Assembly (NCBI GenBank): GCA_015143295.1
Contig: CM026568.1
Span: 32,434,441 to 32,498,440 of the forward strand
Reading direction: 5' to 3'
DNA from: Tetracentron sinense
Taxonomy: Eukaryota > Streptophyta > Magnoliopsida > Trochodendrales > Trochodendraceae
DNA length: 64,000 nucleotides
In this document: piece by piece, positions 35,739 through 48,000 of the stretch
Position numbering within the stretch: the stretch's first letter is position 1
How the letters are laid out: each line of letters opens with the position of its first letter
Notes under the pieces: model-generated
Databases searched by the model: none
Seen by the model: only the letters and a program-made list of their open reading frames with translations
What the model was told of the DNA's origin: nothing
Made by a program: the position numbers and the translations under genes

Positions 35739-38700
35739 ATCCCCCACTTGATTCAAAAATAATAAAACCGCGAAGAAAAAATAAAGTTGCTAGGTAAAAT
35801 TAGATTTAATGCATAAGCAAAATGTGTCACATAGATTTGAACCTTTGCATAGTTTAAAGTAAAATTCTCACCAGATACTCAGTTACCATAGATCATAGAT
35901 CTTGGTATTCAAAACTGAGCTCTTTTAGTGATGAGTCTTTATACCTTAAACACATTAACTCTTACAGAGTCTACAGGTGTCTAAGCCAGCACTTTTCGGC
36001 CATGTGCTTTATCCCAGATTAATAAGTGCTCTAGAAAAATAGCCAATTTCTCATAGGAAGCGACCCCACTTCCATACTTATATAGGTGAGTCTATCAAGG
36101 ATGCCTATGTGACTCTACATCCCACTCAATAGAGCTATAGATCTCATTAAGAGGAAACCCTCAACCTCTAATCGTCACATACTTTATGCACTATTCACAC
36201 CATAGGAAGAGACTTGGGAAGTAATAATATTATTACTATTATTCTCCTATTATAGTGCTTCACCTCAAACCACTCTGTAACTTGTTCTTCTCATTAAACC
36301 TGTTCTTAGGATCTCCAGTCTTCAGGTTGGGTTACCATTACAGTTGGTTTATTTTCAATTAGCTTAAGTCTCATTCCCCTCAATGTATTCTTCCCTTACT
36401 AGGCCTTCAGTAAAGGGAATTGCCAAATTTTCTGGCCATCTGATTTCATTTTCAGATATAACTCCATCTCATAGGAGTTCTCAAATATAATTCCATCTCA
36501 TAGGAATTCTCTTGAATATAATTTTGGAAATCTTCTCAAATATAATTCGAGACTTACCATTATATCGAATGATATTAGCTCTACTTATAACATTACAATC
36601 ACAATTAATTTTAACTACAGAGATAATTTTATTCCAAAAGGAATATCGAACAAAAAGTTTTGAAGCCACTCAGCTTCTTCTCCTGCTAAGCTAGAGCAAT
36701 TTTTGTCGATTTCATAGTAAAAATAGACCCAATTGTTTCTTACATTATTAAGAAACATCACCACTACCAATAATGAATATATAACCACTTGTTATTTTAT
36801 ATTCATTAGAAATATAATTCCAATTAGCGTTACTATACCTTTCAATTTAAGAAGGGTATCTTCCATAATAAAAATCAGAATTTATGATTTTCTTTAAATA
36901 TATTTAAATATTTAATTACTTTGCTAATTGCATCCCAATGCTCCCTATTGGGATTACTAGTGTATCTACTTAATTTTCCGACTGCATATGAGTACAATTC
37001 ATAGCATATATCAAACTTCCAATTACACTAGCATATTCATTTTAGTTTATACTATCTCCTTCATTAGGTGATAGATAAATACTAGGATCAATTGGAGTAC
37101 AAATATTACTATAATCGTAATAATTGTATTTTGATAATAATTTATCTCTTCAATATCCTTCTTGTCAAATTGGGATGTCACGAATTCTTTTGTTTCATTT
37201 ATGATTTTTTTGATTTGTTCCAAAAATCAGTAAATCATTTACATATAGACAAATGATTACTCTACAATCACCATTATATTTGTAATATATTCATATTACT
37301 TTCATTTGTACTATATCCATGAGTTATTATCAATCCATATAAATTATTTTTTCCATCTAAATCACCATTTAATTAGAATGTTGTTTTAACATCTATTTGG
37401 TGAATTATTAAATTATATATAGATGTTATAGAAAAAAAAATACTCGAATAGATGTAATTCTTGATACAGGTAAATATGCATCAAAATAATCTATTCATTC
37501 TCTTTACTTAAATCCATTGGCTACTAATTTAACCTTATATTTTTCTATAGATTAATCAGCCTTAAAATTCTTTTTAAATTCCCACTTACAATCTATAGTT
37601 CTAATTTTAGGAGGATGAACAAGTAATGTTCAATTATGATTAGACATTATTGAAACCATTTTATTTTCCACGGCTTCTCTCCAAAAGAAGACTCATGTGA
37701 CTCAAATACCTCTTTTAAAGAAATACAACTATTCTCTATCATATAGAGATAAAAGCCAGATCCAAAATCTTTAAAAAAAAATTAGTTCTTTTACTCTTTC
37801 AATTTCAGTCTCATCTGATTTAATCAATACAAGAGTTTTAGAACTAAAATCATTAGTTTTAAACCCTCACTATTTTCAGAATTAAAAATAAAAAGATTAG
37901 CTTCACTTGATTCAAATATAACATTATTTTCAATGCCTAAGAATCTATATGCTTTACTGTTAATCGCATAACCAATAAAAGCACAGCTCATAGATTTAGG
38001 TCCTAATTTAATTATTTTAGGATAATTAAATCTGACCATTGCTAAATATCTCATGTTTAGAAATAATTTAAATTTGGCTTTCTACCTTTCCAAACTTCAT
38101 ATTCTTCTTTATACTATCTTCTTCATTTGAAGAAAAGTGTACACTAGTAGTATTAAAATACTAGTTTTATTTAGACCTTGAATTTTTTACCCCCACTATT
38201 TTTAGAATTAAAATGAAAAGAATTTTCAAAAATCTTTTCTTAATTCTAACTCACTTTATAGATCAAGATCTAAATTCTATATACCTCATTATTTATACTA
38301 AAACAATAAAAGTATATCTCCATATGACATATCCTAATTTTTGTTATTTTAAGATTATTTAGTTTTCACAATAACTAAACAATCACACATCTTAAAATTT
38401 TTTAAATAAGGATTTCACATCTCCAATTTTCATATATTCATTTAATTTATTCCCTTACTTGTGTCAAACCATTTATAACTATTGCAATTTATTAAGTCAT
38501 ATGATCATATATGACAATAAAATAAAGCATGCAATTTCACAAGTAATTAATCAACTAAAAATATAAAAAAAAAAATTTCAAAAAATCTGACCGTTCATTG
38601 GAGTGTTACCAATGTGTGTGCATTTTTTTCTCGGGTTAACCAGAAGACTTGTTCGGCTCCACTTGGCTTGACTTGTTTCACAAGATAGCATATAAAGCAA

Positions 38701-39484
38701 AGCCCAAAGAACGTACATGAGAGTTAAGACACCGAAATAATGCCCTTCACACCATATTACCTAAGTGTGTGCCCAACACACTAAGAAAACTCATAAAATT
38801 ATCTTCCACCATCTTTTATAACGTCCCCCTCTTAAAGCTTAAAGCTAATAAGACAAAGAAATAAGCAATAATACACTATGGTAGTGTGTATATGCTCAAC
38901 ACCGTAGAGAACCCATCCTTCATGCTTATGGTTTTTTAAAGAAAAAGCATAACAGCCATTGAAGACTTCTCCTTCGCCACTGGAAGGTCCTCCTTTTCTG
39001 AACTTTGATCTCTCTTGTATTTCTAAGTATTACTCTTCAATATAAGAAGATCTGCGGCCTTGGCAAATCACATCACCTCCCATGCCGTTCTGATTCTCGG
39101 ACAGATGTGGTAGAAATCTTAGATTCGTCAAATTCCAACAGAGGTTTGACTTCCCATTCCATATGTATCGAACATCCATGTATCCAATGGTACACAATAC
39201 GGAAGTGCAGGTTGTTTAGCCTTCACCAAAGTAAAGAAGACCCAGATTATACCATACAATAAACTAGCAAAGCATTTCAATTCCCTGAATACAGAAATGT
39301 TGGACTGTCCATCCGATGATCGGCATCACATAAGGGTGATTGCTGCATAGCAGAGTGCGTGTTTCCTTCCCCACCACCGATGATCAACACGACCACTCTC
39401 TCTCCGAAAACACCATTATTTCCTCATCAAATCTTTATTGGGTTATAGCAATTACAGGATTTTTGAAACAAAATGTCTTAAAAT
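35739..39484 (-). pseudogene. Interior of the second Copia-like element
   Basis: Read on the - strand, fragments of Copia pol remain. Integrase C-terminal region with KLGPKSMSCAFIGYA and SKAYRFL (37824-38054). An RT active-site relic LYVNDLLIFG near 37215-37260. RNase H-side sequence near 36880-36960. From about 38100 to 39484, where gag and protease would lie, I recognise nothing. No frame exceeds about 85 codons. Confidence 0.7.
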
Positions 39485-40082
39485 TGTTGTTCCCATAGGG
39501 ATAAATTACCTAGAATCGCTATCCAACACAAATTACAGTCTTTGAAGAACTCGAACAAAATAATAACTTTTATTTCAGAAATTCCTGCACTTGAAAAATT
39601 GTTAGAACATTGGTAGTTCGTGTGAAGTGAGGCGCAGATCACGTCGCTTTCTTTAAGACATTTCGCGCCCCCCACAAATGCACTGGGTTGACAGACACGA
39701 TGCCTCCAGGATACAACAGCTCCACACAAATCTAACCCTGACTATAGGCATGCATAACTTATAGTCGCACACCTTACTCTGTTTCTTATCCAACAATCTC
39801 TCAAAAGAAAAATTCTCAAACATAAGAAAATATTATAGTTGAGAAAACCCTTTTCTAATATTTTTTTTTACAAAAAGAGGGGATATTACATATGATATAT
39901 ATAGAAAACTAAATAGGTTTTTGGAATTCTAAAACTGTCAGATTAGTGACTAATAATTATGATAATAAACTTTTAAAACGTTTCCTACTATTAAAGCCTT
40001 TAATGGCTATAGTAAAATTAAATAAATTAATATTTAATTCTTTTATTTAATTAATTTTGAATCAATCACCAAAGGTACAACA
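39485..40082 (-). repeat. 5' LTR of the second Copia-like element
   Basis: Intact 598-bp LTR, about 99% identical to the split copy at 32712-35738. The - strand open frame inside it (39478-39729, also in the other LTR) is a non-coding by-product. Confidence 0.88.
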
Positions 40083-40426
40083 TGATGTACATCCAATAGA
40101 AACCCTTTCACCGTGGTTATGATTCACCCACCCCTAGGGTTCACCTACCCATCCTTGGTTTTTTTTTTTAAATATTAATTATATTTTTAAAATAAAAAAA
40201 AACTGTTTTTAGAATTTTTTTAATGTTAAAATCAGTTTTTTAATTTTAAAAATAGAATTATTATTTAAAAAAAAAAAAACCAAGGATGGATGGGTGAACC
40301 CTAGGGATGAGTGAATCATAACCACGGTTAAAGGGTTTCAAAAGGGGCACATGGCCACCTCAAGGGGTGATAACCGGATTTGCCAAATCTGGTTATCACT
40401 GTAGAGGATTTGGCTCCTAACTTTAA

Positions 40427-42414
40427 ATATCAATTGTCCGTACAACTGATTTTTAAACGATGAAGATCACAAGAAAGAATCCAAAGAAGAGCACAAAGGA
40501 TCTTACAATTGGTTCAAGAATTTGTTAACCCTTCTACCAAGTGAAGTGACACCTTCTACCAAGTCTCCACCCATCAATTCCAGAACCTCACTGGTTGGCA
40601 AGCTGTTGAATTTGTTAACCCTTCACTTATCCCTACCCTTCTCCCTACCCCTCTGGACATTGACGACAACATTGTTTTCCCAATTTTCTGCAAGTGTCCC
40701 AAATCCCAACAAAACCCCTGTCCCAACCAAAACCCATTTTAGTTCAGGGGGTTTGGGTGCGCATAGGGAAGGACCTCTTAAAATAAAATATATGTTTTTT
40801 TTAAATTTTAATGTATGGTAAGAAATTGTTGGGTGCTTGTAGCAACACCCATAATTTAACATGGGAATTAGGAATTCAGGATTTTGTAACGAGGAGTAAC
40901 AAAATTCTAGCTAACTGTCAAAACAACAACCCACCTCTAACACTAGTGGTGGGGTTGTGGCCTCTCTTTTTGAGGGAGTTCTCGGATCTGATCACCCGAG
41001 CAAGAGTTTCAATCCCTGAGCTAACCACTAACCGTACTAATCACTAACCGTAGTGATTTATATCCGAAGCCAAAAGAAAAAAGTGTCAAAAATGCCAGTA
41101 GGCCATTCACAAAAGAAAGAAAAATGGCAAACACTCGCATACATTATTCGTGAATACAAATCACTTTCCTTGGGTGACAAGAAATGTCTGTCACCCTACC
41201 AAAAAGTTTATGAAAAAGCTTGTGACCTCTTTTCTACGTGCACTAAATACGCCGTGCCTTTACTTCTCAAAGACCACCATTTCCCAAAAGAAGAAAATTC
41301 CCCCACGAGACTGAATTCACCATTTCCTAAAATTTTCTGGAATGCCACGTTTCAGTTATTACTTTAGGGCCTTTTATGAATACCCTCTCCACATTTAGCC
41401 CCTCTATTTTCTAATGTCAGAAATCAATCCTCTTATTTTTCACACATTAGTACTAGACCCTCCTATATAAAAGCTTTTAATATAATTATTCTATTATTGA
41501 TATTGTATCAACTTTAGACCACTAAAAATTAGATCCATTATATTTTAAGAAGCATCAAGTTTTTTTTTTTGGTCACTGAAGCATCAAGATTAATGCTCTT
41601 GTAAAAAAATAAAAATAATGCTCCTTCTTTATTTTAGTTTGATATAAGGCTCATGAATTTTTTATGTAGTTAGGTTGGTAAATTATTGAACTTATCAAAA
41701 ACCTTACTTTTAACTTAGAATGTGCAAAAAAAAAAAACAAAAAAACTACTCGAAACTGAATTCACACCATGGAGGATACAATATTGAGCAATTGAGAGGT
41801 GTGTCCATCTACATTATAAGGATACAATTTTCAATTTTAAAGCTTTTAATTGCATACTAGAACTTCCAATGGCAACAAGTATCAAACCATCTTCTTATTA
41901 TATGATAGCAATACCGCGTATTGCATCTACTCTACAAAAAAAAATTGACTTAATACGTTTGGGTTTAACACTCTCCTTTTTTTTTTTTGATTGAAATGAT
42001 ATCATATAACTAACACAATAACACACATTCTCTAAACACATACAAAACCAGACCTAAGGTAGCCATTAAGGTGTCATTAGTGTAAGTCTAAGCAATTACT
42101 CCAAAAGAGCATGTCTTAAGAAGGATTGATGGTCCCTTATACACCCCAAGTCCACTTTTCAACCCACGTGAGACTAATACACCCTAACGCTAACGCACAC
42201 GGTAACAACAAAGCCAAATTGGTTGTTTTTTGGTTGAAATTCTCAGGGCATTACTAAATTGTCAGCAAATTAGAGCTGCTGAATCATAATGTCAGAAAAT
42301 GGAGGTGTATTCCTAAATATTAGACAGCACTAGCAGGGAGTTATTCCTAAAAGTCCATTACTTTCCCTCCTAGCTTTTGTGTGTCAGGAAAGCTTTACAC
42401 ACTCGCAGACCGCT
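40427..42414. other. Intergenic sequence upstream of Di19
   Basis: Contains the dispersed repeat at 42001-42110 (shared with 24870-24975). Short frames at 40522-40821 and 41053-41367 have no recognisable features. No other gene seen. Confidence 0.4.
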
Positions 42415-42422
42415 CTATAAAA
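42415..42422 (+). promoter_or_regulatory. TATA box of the Di19 gene
   Basis: TATAAAAA lies 153 bases before the ATG, a plausible spacing for a leader of about 120 bases. The sequence between is rich in CACCA repeats and CT-rich, as in many plant leaders. Confidence 0.55.
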
Positions 42423-42567
42423 AGCTAGCACCGCACCACACCACACCACACCACCACCACGAAGTGAGCAAAGAACTGATTTTGTCATCTCTCTTTCTTT
42501 TATCCCGGAAACTGACTCCCTTTGCCGGAAAAGAGCACGTACACATTTCGCCGGGAAAAGTGACGCC

Positions 42568-45000
42568 ATGGACGTCGATTTCTGGGCTTACAGGGTTCAC
42601 TCCTCTACGAAATCCGCCAGACTTAACTCCGGTACCGACCCAAATCTTCTTTTTTGTTGTTGTTGTTGTCGTTATTTTACTTGAATTTATAAGATTTATA
42701 TATGATAAACTTGTAAATACAGTACTGGAGTGCGAATCTATATTTGTATATAGAAGTAATATTCTGGTTTCTAATCGTTCATGTGCTTAATCGGTTGCCT
42801 GGCTGTTGTTCTTGATGTTGAGGGTTCCTTGCGGCTAAATTTGGGGATTTGAGTTCAATAAATATTTTATCGGAGAGATTTCACGACTTGGGGTTTGAAT
42901 ATTATGATTAATTTCATTAATTCTGAAACATTTGGGTACCAAATTTGTTTAAATCATCAGTTGGGTTGGATTTTTTGTGGTTGTTTTCAGTTGTAGAAGT
43001 TTATTTTTTCTTGTACTTTATTCTTTAATTCTATTGTTCTTTACTGGTTTTTCAATTGGGTTTTCTGATTAGTGTTTGTGGACAGAACTATCATTTGGGG
43101 GGTGTTGGGTTGAGGGGTGGGGAAATTCGCTAGAATAGGGATTTTTTTTTTCTTCTCTCTGATCTCTATATCGTTTTGTAATTTCCTTTTAAGGAGAGGT
43201 TTATTTATTTATTTATGGTTTTCACTTTTTATTTTCTTTATGTAAATTAAGCATGGAAACTGTGTAACAGTTGCAAGTCGTTTTCTGGGGAGTGGTACAT
43301 GTTGATGTTATTGCAACAATGAATAATGGGCTTTCTCTTCCCTCATTGACCACTTTATTTATATACTTGTAAACTTCTAGTTTCTACATTTCCGAATCAT
43401 CTTAATTATCTGAGAGTTATTTTGATATGAAACAGAAAACAACTTGAGCTTGGACGAATCGGAAGAAGATGGTGCAAGGGATTACTTTCAATGCCCCTAT
43501 TGTTATGTGGATATTGAAGTTCCTGTGCTCTGTACCCATTTACAGGAAGAGCACTGCTTCGACGCTAAAAATGCAGTATGTAAAATTCTATATTCTACTT
43601 GTTTTACTCTTTTTTTTTTGGAAAATGGATTTCCCTACCTTCTGGCATCCTGGTTGATGAATAAACTGTCCAATGATAGATCCCTGTATTCTCTCTAGTT
43701 CTTGCTTTGTATGTTATTTGGTATAGCATGATAAACATACTGCCTAAACACACTGAAATCGTCCATAGGACTTGATTTTGGAGGACTCATTTCCTTTTGT
43801 GTTTTTTCCGGTGTAGTCAAGGTGTCGCCCAGGCGTTTTTGGGCCTCAACTACCTAGGCGCTCCTCTAGGCGGGTGAAAGTCACTGGCGACCACCTAGGC
43901 GATGCCTAGACATCTAGACGATAGGCGGTCGCCTAGGCGGTCTATACAAAATTTCTTCTATAACCCTATTTTAAAATCCTCTTTTCAACCCTCGTTTAAA
44001 ACCCTATTTTAAAAACTCATTTAAAACTCTCTTTTAAACCATATTTTAAAAGGGCAGTGATTAGCCCACCACACATTTGACTATGTAGTCAAATGTTGTG
44101 TCCACATGTCCCTTTTAATACCCCTTTAACTATGGTTAAGCTTAAGAAAATTAAGATAAATATTTTTATTTTTTTATTTTTTTTTTATTTTCAAAAACTA
44201 AGGTTAGATTGCTTAATTCTAGGGGTGAGTGAATCTTAACCACAACTGATGGGTGTTATAAAAAGGGGGACATGGACCAATGCGGACCGCACATTCCACT
44301 ACAATGGAATGCGGCGTTAAGTTAAACATTTCCCATTTTAAAACCATCATTTAAACTCTTAGACCCTATTTTAAATTCTTCTTTTAAAGTCTAAAAGCAT
44401 TATCTTAGATATAGGTGATGCATTTAAACTTTAAAAGCAACATCCAAAGTCAACACTCAAAATCACCTTAAAAGTTAGAAAACTTCAAACTAATTATATA
44501 TCTATTATTTATGTAATATGTGTATATATTAATATTACAGAAACATATATTTAATATATAAATATAATTTAATTATTTTTATCGCCGAGGCATCGCCTGT
44601 GTGTCGCCTAGGCAGCGCCTTGCCTAGCTAGGCCTAATTACCTAGGCCTCGCCTGGATGCCTTGACTATACATTGGTTTTTTCACATTTAAGTTGGTGAC
44701 GCCACCCAAATAAATATGCGCGCACACAAAGAATGCATGGTTGCACACATATATGATGATAAAAATGATATTATCTCCTGCACCATTGTGAGCGTCGTTC
44801 TCTTAAATTAAGTGAACCATTGAGTGCTGAATATTGTTAGAAATTGTGCAGTTTTTCCTCTTTTTGATTTAATAGTTTTTGTTCAGCTTTCTCTTCTCCA
44901 CAATTGCTGTCCCACTCTACCACGGTCACAACCCAAGCTTGTCTAAAAATGAATTGTCAATCCAAGTTCATTGAACATGAAGAAAATTACACTTGCGTAA

Positions 45001-45042
<42 letters not shown>

Positions 45043-48000
45043 TATGCGAAGAACATTAATAAAATCATCCTGAAGAAACAGTTGTAGAGGTTGTTGTCCT
45101 GGCTTCATGATTCATGAAACATGAATCAGTCTATAGATGCTCTTCGCATGGGTTCGAAACAGTCTCTTGCATGTTCAGCCATGGTTGCACGCAACTGAGA
45201 CAATTCAATATGGCTGCATAGACCTGTAGTGAGGGGACTCCTGTATGCATCCATAAACAGGGTGCTTACTCGCAAGGACTGTGAGGCCCTGCAGCTAGTT
45301 GCTTCGGCCTCATGCTTCCTGATGTGGCCATGTCATGGAAAACAGGTCATGTGCAATGCATTGTGGGCATATTGGCCTAGTGACACAAAGCATGGATTGT
45401 TGGCCATGGTAAAACACACGAAACCCTCTTTAAAATACAACATGTATCATCAAGCTCCAGTTGGGAAAGTTCACTGACTTGGTGATACTATGAATTGCAA
45501 GTCTCATTTATGATTTTTGAAAATAAGGGCATGAATAAGTAGTAACTACTACCAATGCAATGAACTACTTCCCAAACCTTAGTTCACACTTTTAAAAAAA
45601 AATCAAAGTGACAACCTTCTTTCTGGAGAATGCATATAGGCAAAGTTACCTTCCTTCTGAAGAACACATATAGGCAAAGTTCTTTGGACTCACTATAACT
45701 TGCATGGAAAACAAAATATAAGATGTATGATCTTGAGAAATACCTAATGGAATTTAGCTCGTACCTACATTATAGTTGTGCATGAATATGTGGAATTCTG
45801 AGCTCAGGGTAAGGAGCTCATCTGTGCCCCTCACTTCTAGAGTATTGATTGGATGAAACATAGGCCGTGGAATTCTTGCAAGTGTAAGAAAATAACTTTC
45901 AGTTAATGTTTCTGTCAATGAATCTTTATATTGAGCTAAAGCAAGCTTTATATTAAGCCGTCGTGTATTCTATTATTTGTAATTTCTTTCCCAGAAGCAC
46001 TTCTGAAGTGATTTTTCACCAACTTCTGTAGTATGTATTCAGATGCTGGTACATGTACGTCAAAGCTTGCTTTTGAGTAAGTTGATTGAGTTGTTAAAAT
46101 AATGCTCGATGAAGTGCCGATTATCATGTTTCCTGACTATGTTTTAATAAGAATTGCTGCAAGCCAGCATCTTGTTATTCAGATTCTCTCTTTGGTGGGC
46201 GTCATAACTCATAACGATTCTTGTTTACTCCCAAGTTTCAAATCTCTTCAGTACTAGGTTCTGCACCGACTTCCACTCCATTCGTGTTGGTGAACTATGT
46301 TAATCAGTTCTATTGTGTAACATTTTTTTCTGTTAGCCATTCAGATTTAAAAGATCACGCCAGTGCAAGATATTAGTTTGTCTTTATACACAAGTGAGAC
46401 AGTTTCAAAGAACTTACGAATAGCCACTTGTAATTGTAAACGGCTTTAGATTAAGAAACTGCAAAAAGATCATTATGTATCCTTTATTTTACCTGGAAGA
46501 GTATTCTAAATTTTTTATAATATTTGTTTCTTTTAATCCAATCAATGATCTTGAGCGTAATTAATTATTTATGCTGACATAATTCTGTTGATCTTGACTA
46601 GCTAGTTTGCATTAATCCCTCAGGGCAATTAGGGGCTGCTGTAGATGATTATTTTTCCATTCAGCATCATGATATTGACTTGTATATATGTGGTGTTGGG
46701 TGTCTTGTAATTTATAAATTTATATTTGATATTTGATGTCTTGACTCGCACTGCACTGTTGCTATTTTCAGGTTTGCCCTGTGTGTGCAGCAAATCTAGG
46801 GAAGGATATGATTGGACATTTTACAGTGCAGCACTCACATTTTCTAAAGGTATACACAAGTGAGGGATCATTGAATTGTATATTATGTGTCTCGTGGATA
46901 GGAGTTCATATTTATAACCTCTTTAAGCATTGTGTTCTTCTCAGCGGAGGAAAAAATCTCAAAGATCAAGCCTGTGGACTGATAATTCAGGAATGCTTGG
47001 AAAGGAACTGCGAGAACTAAGCTCCTTTCTTGGAGTAACTTCAACTAATGGTAGGGGAAGCACACCTGATTCTGCGCCTGATCCAGTGCTCTCACCATTC
47101 CTCTGTGGTGTAGCTATTCCAGACACCAAATGTAACCAAGATGCTAGCTCCAGGAACGATTCCTCAACGATTTCTTACACGGAAAGGTATTCTTCCTCTG
47201 CAGGAATATAGCATTCTAATAAAATGAAACTATGTCTGACACGGAAATGTATTCTTCCTCTGCAGGAATATAGCATTCTAATAATATGAAAGCAATTGTA
47301 TATGTTGTGGTTTTCCAATCTCATGATAAGGCAATGTCAACTGAATTTAAGATGAATGTATGAACCACAAACTAGTGATGTTTTCTACAACCAGTGCATG
47401 ATATATCAAGGATTGAAATATTGATTTTGGAGCACATATCCCACCTATTCTATGTTACAAAATGCTTTCAAATTTTTAAGAAAATGAATGAAGGTAAAGG
47501 GATATGAAATATGTCTGCATATGATTGTTATGAACAGATAGGGTGATACTGGTGTTGCAAGTCCCATATAACCTATCCTCATCCAATATATATCTTATTG
47601 TTCGGTATTTTGATCATTCTGATGTACTCTTAATAGTTGTATGTTGATAGATGTTTTATATTTTTGAATTGATCGTGTCAGTGACTAGTGACTAGATTTT
47701 GGACGGTAGTTTATATGTTCTGTACAACCTTTTGGTGAACTGAATTACAATAGGATTATCTGTAAAAAAATTCCCAGTGTAGTGTGTAATGACACTGTAT
47801 CAAGTCCAGAACCTCCTGAAAAAAAAACATGGGTTATTTAATGGGTGTACTGATTTGAAATTAAAATTTAAACTCTCTCTCTCACACACACACACACAAC
47901 ACACATTTGCACAGACCCGGACCTCTTGGGTTTGGTTGCTCAACGGAGCCAAACTTTGGGGTCTGGTTCTATCCAGTTTAGGGTGCAAGACCAGGTAGAC

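Larger units (their letters stand above)
32712..40082 (-). mobile_element. Second Copia-like element nested in the 5' LTR, TSD TGATG
   Basis: Perfect duplications TGATG at 32707-32711 and 40083-40087. LTRs of 598 bp start TGTTGTTCCC and end ATAACA/ACAACA: 39485-40082 (5' LTR) and 32712-33108 plus 35538-35738 (3' LTR, split by a solo LTR). The purine tract CAAGTGGGGG on the - strand at 35740-35750 sets the orientation. The LTRs differ by only about 8 bases, so this insertion is younger than its host. The 3.7-kb interior is heavily decayed and no methionine-tRNA primer site is visible beside the 5' LTR. Confidence 0.87.
27805..40098 (-). mobile_element. Copia element with TA...TA LTR ends, TSD GAAAC
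   Basis: Perfect 5-bp duplications GAAAC (27800-27804 and 40099-40103) bracket the element. On the - strand it reads 5' LTR (40098-40088 and 32711-32479, split by a later insertion), primer-binding site, gag, protease, integrase, RT, RNase H, 3' LTR (28065-27805). Integrase before RT makes it Copia; the motifs resemble the Ale/Retrofit lineage. The LTRs differ by about 16 substitutions over about 240 aligned bases plus small indels. Outer ends read TATTGG...CTATTA instead of TG...CA. Frameshifts and stops prevent full-length translation. Confidence 0.9.
27744..40417. mobile_element. Mutator-like MITE split by a retrotransposon nest, TSD TAACTTTAA
   Basis: The outermost level of a nest. The left piece (27744-27804) starts GGAGTCAAATCC; the right piece (40104-40417) ends GGATTTGGCTCC. 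Perfect 9-bp duplications TAACTTTAA lie at 27735-27743 and 40418-40426. The two pieces add to about 370 bp and carry the CCCTAGGG core arms (CACCCACCCCTAGGGTTCAC on the right piece). The Copia element 27805-40098 sits in its left arm. The TSD length and GG ends point to a non-autonomous Mutator-like element. Confidence 0.85.
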
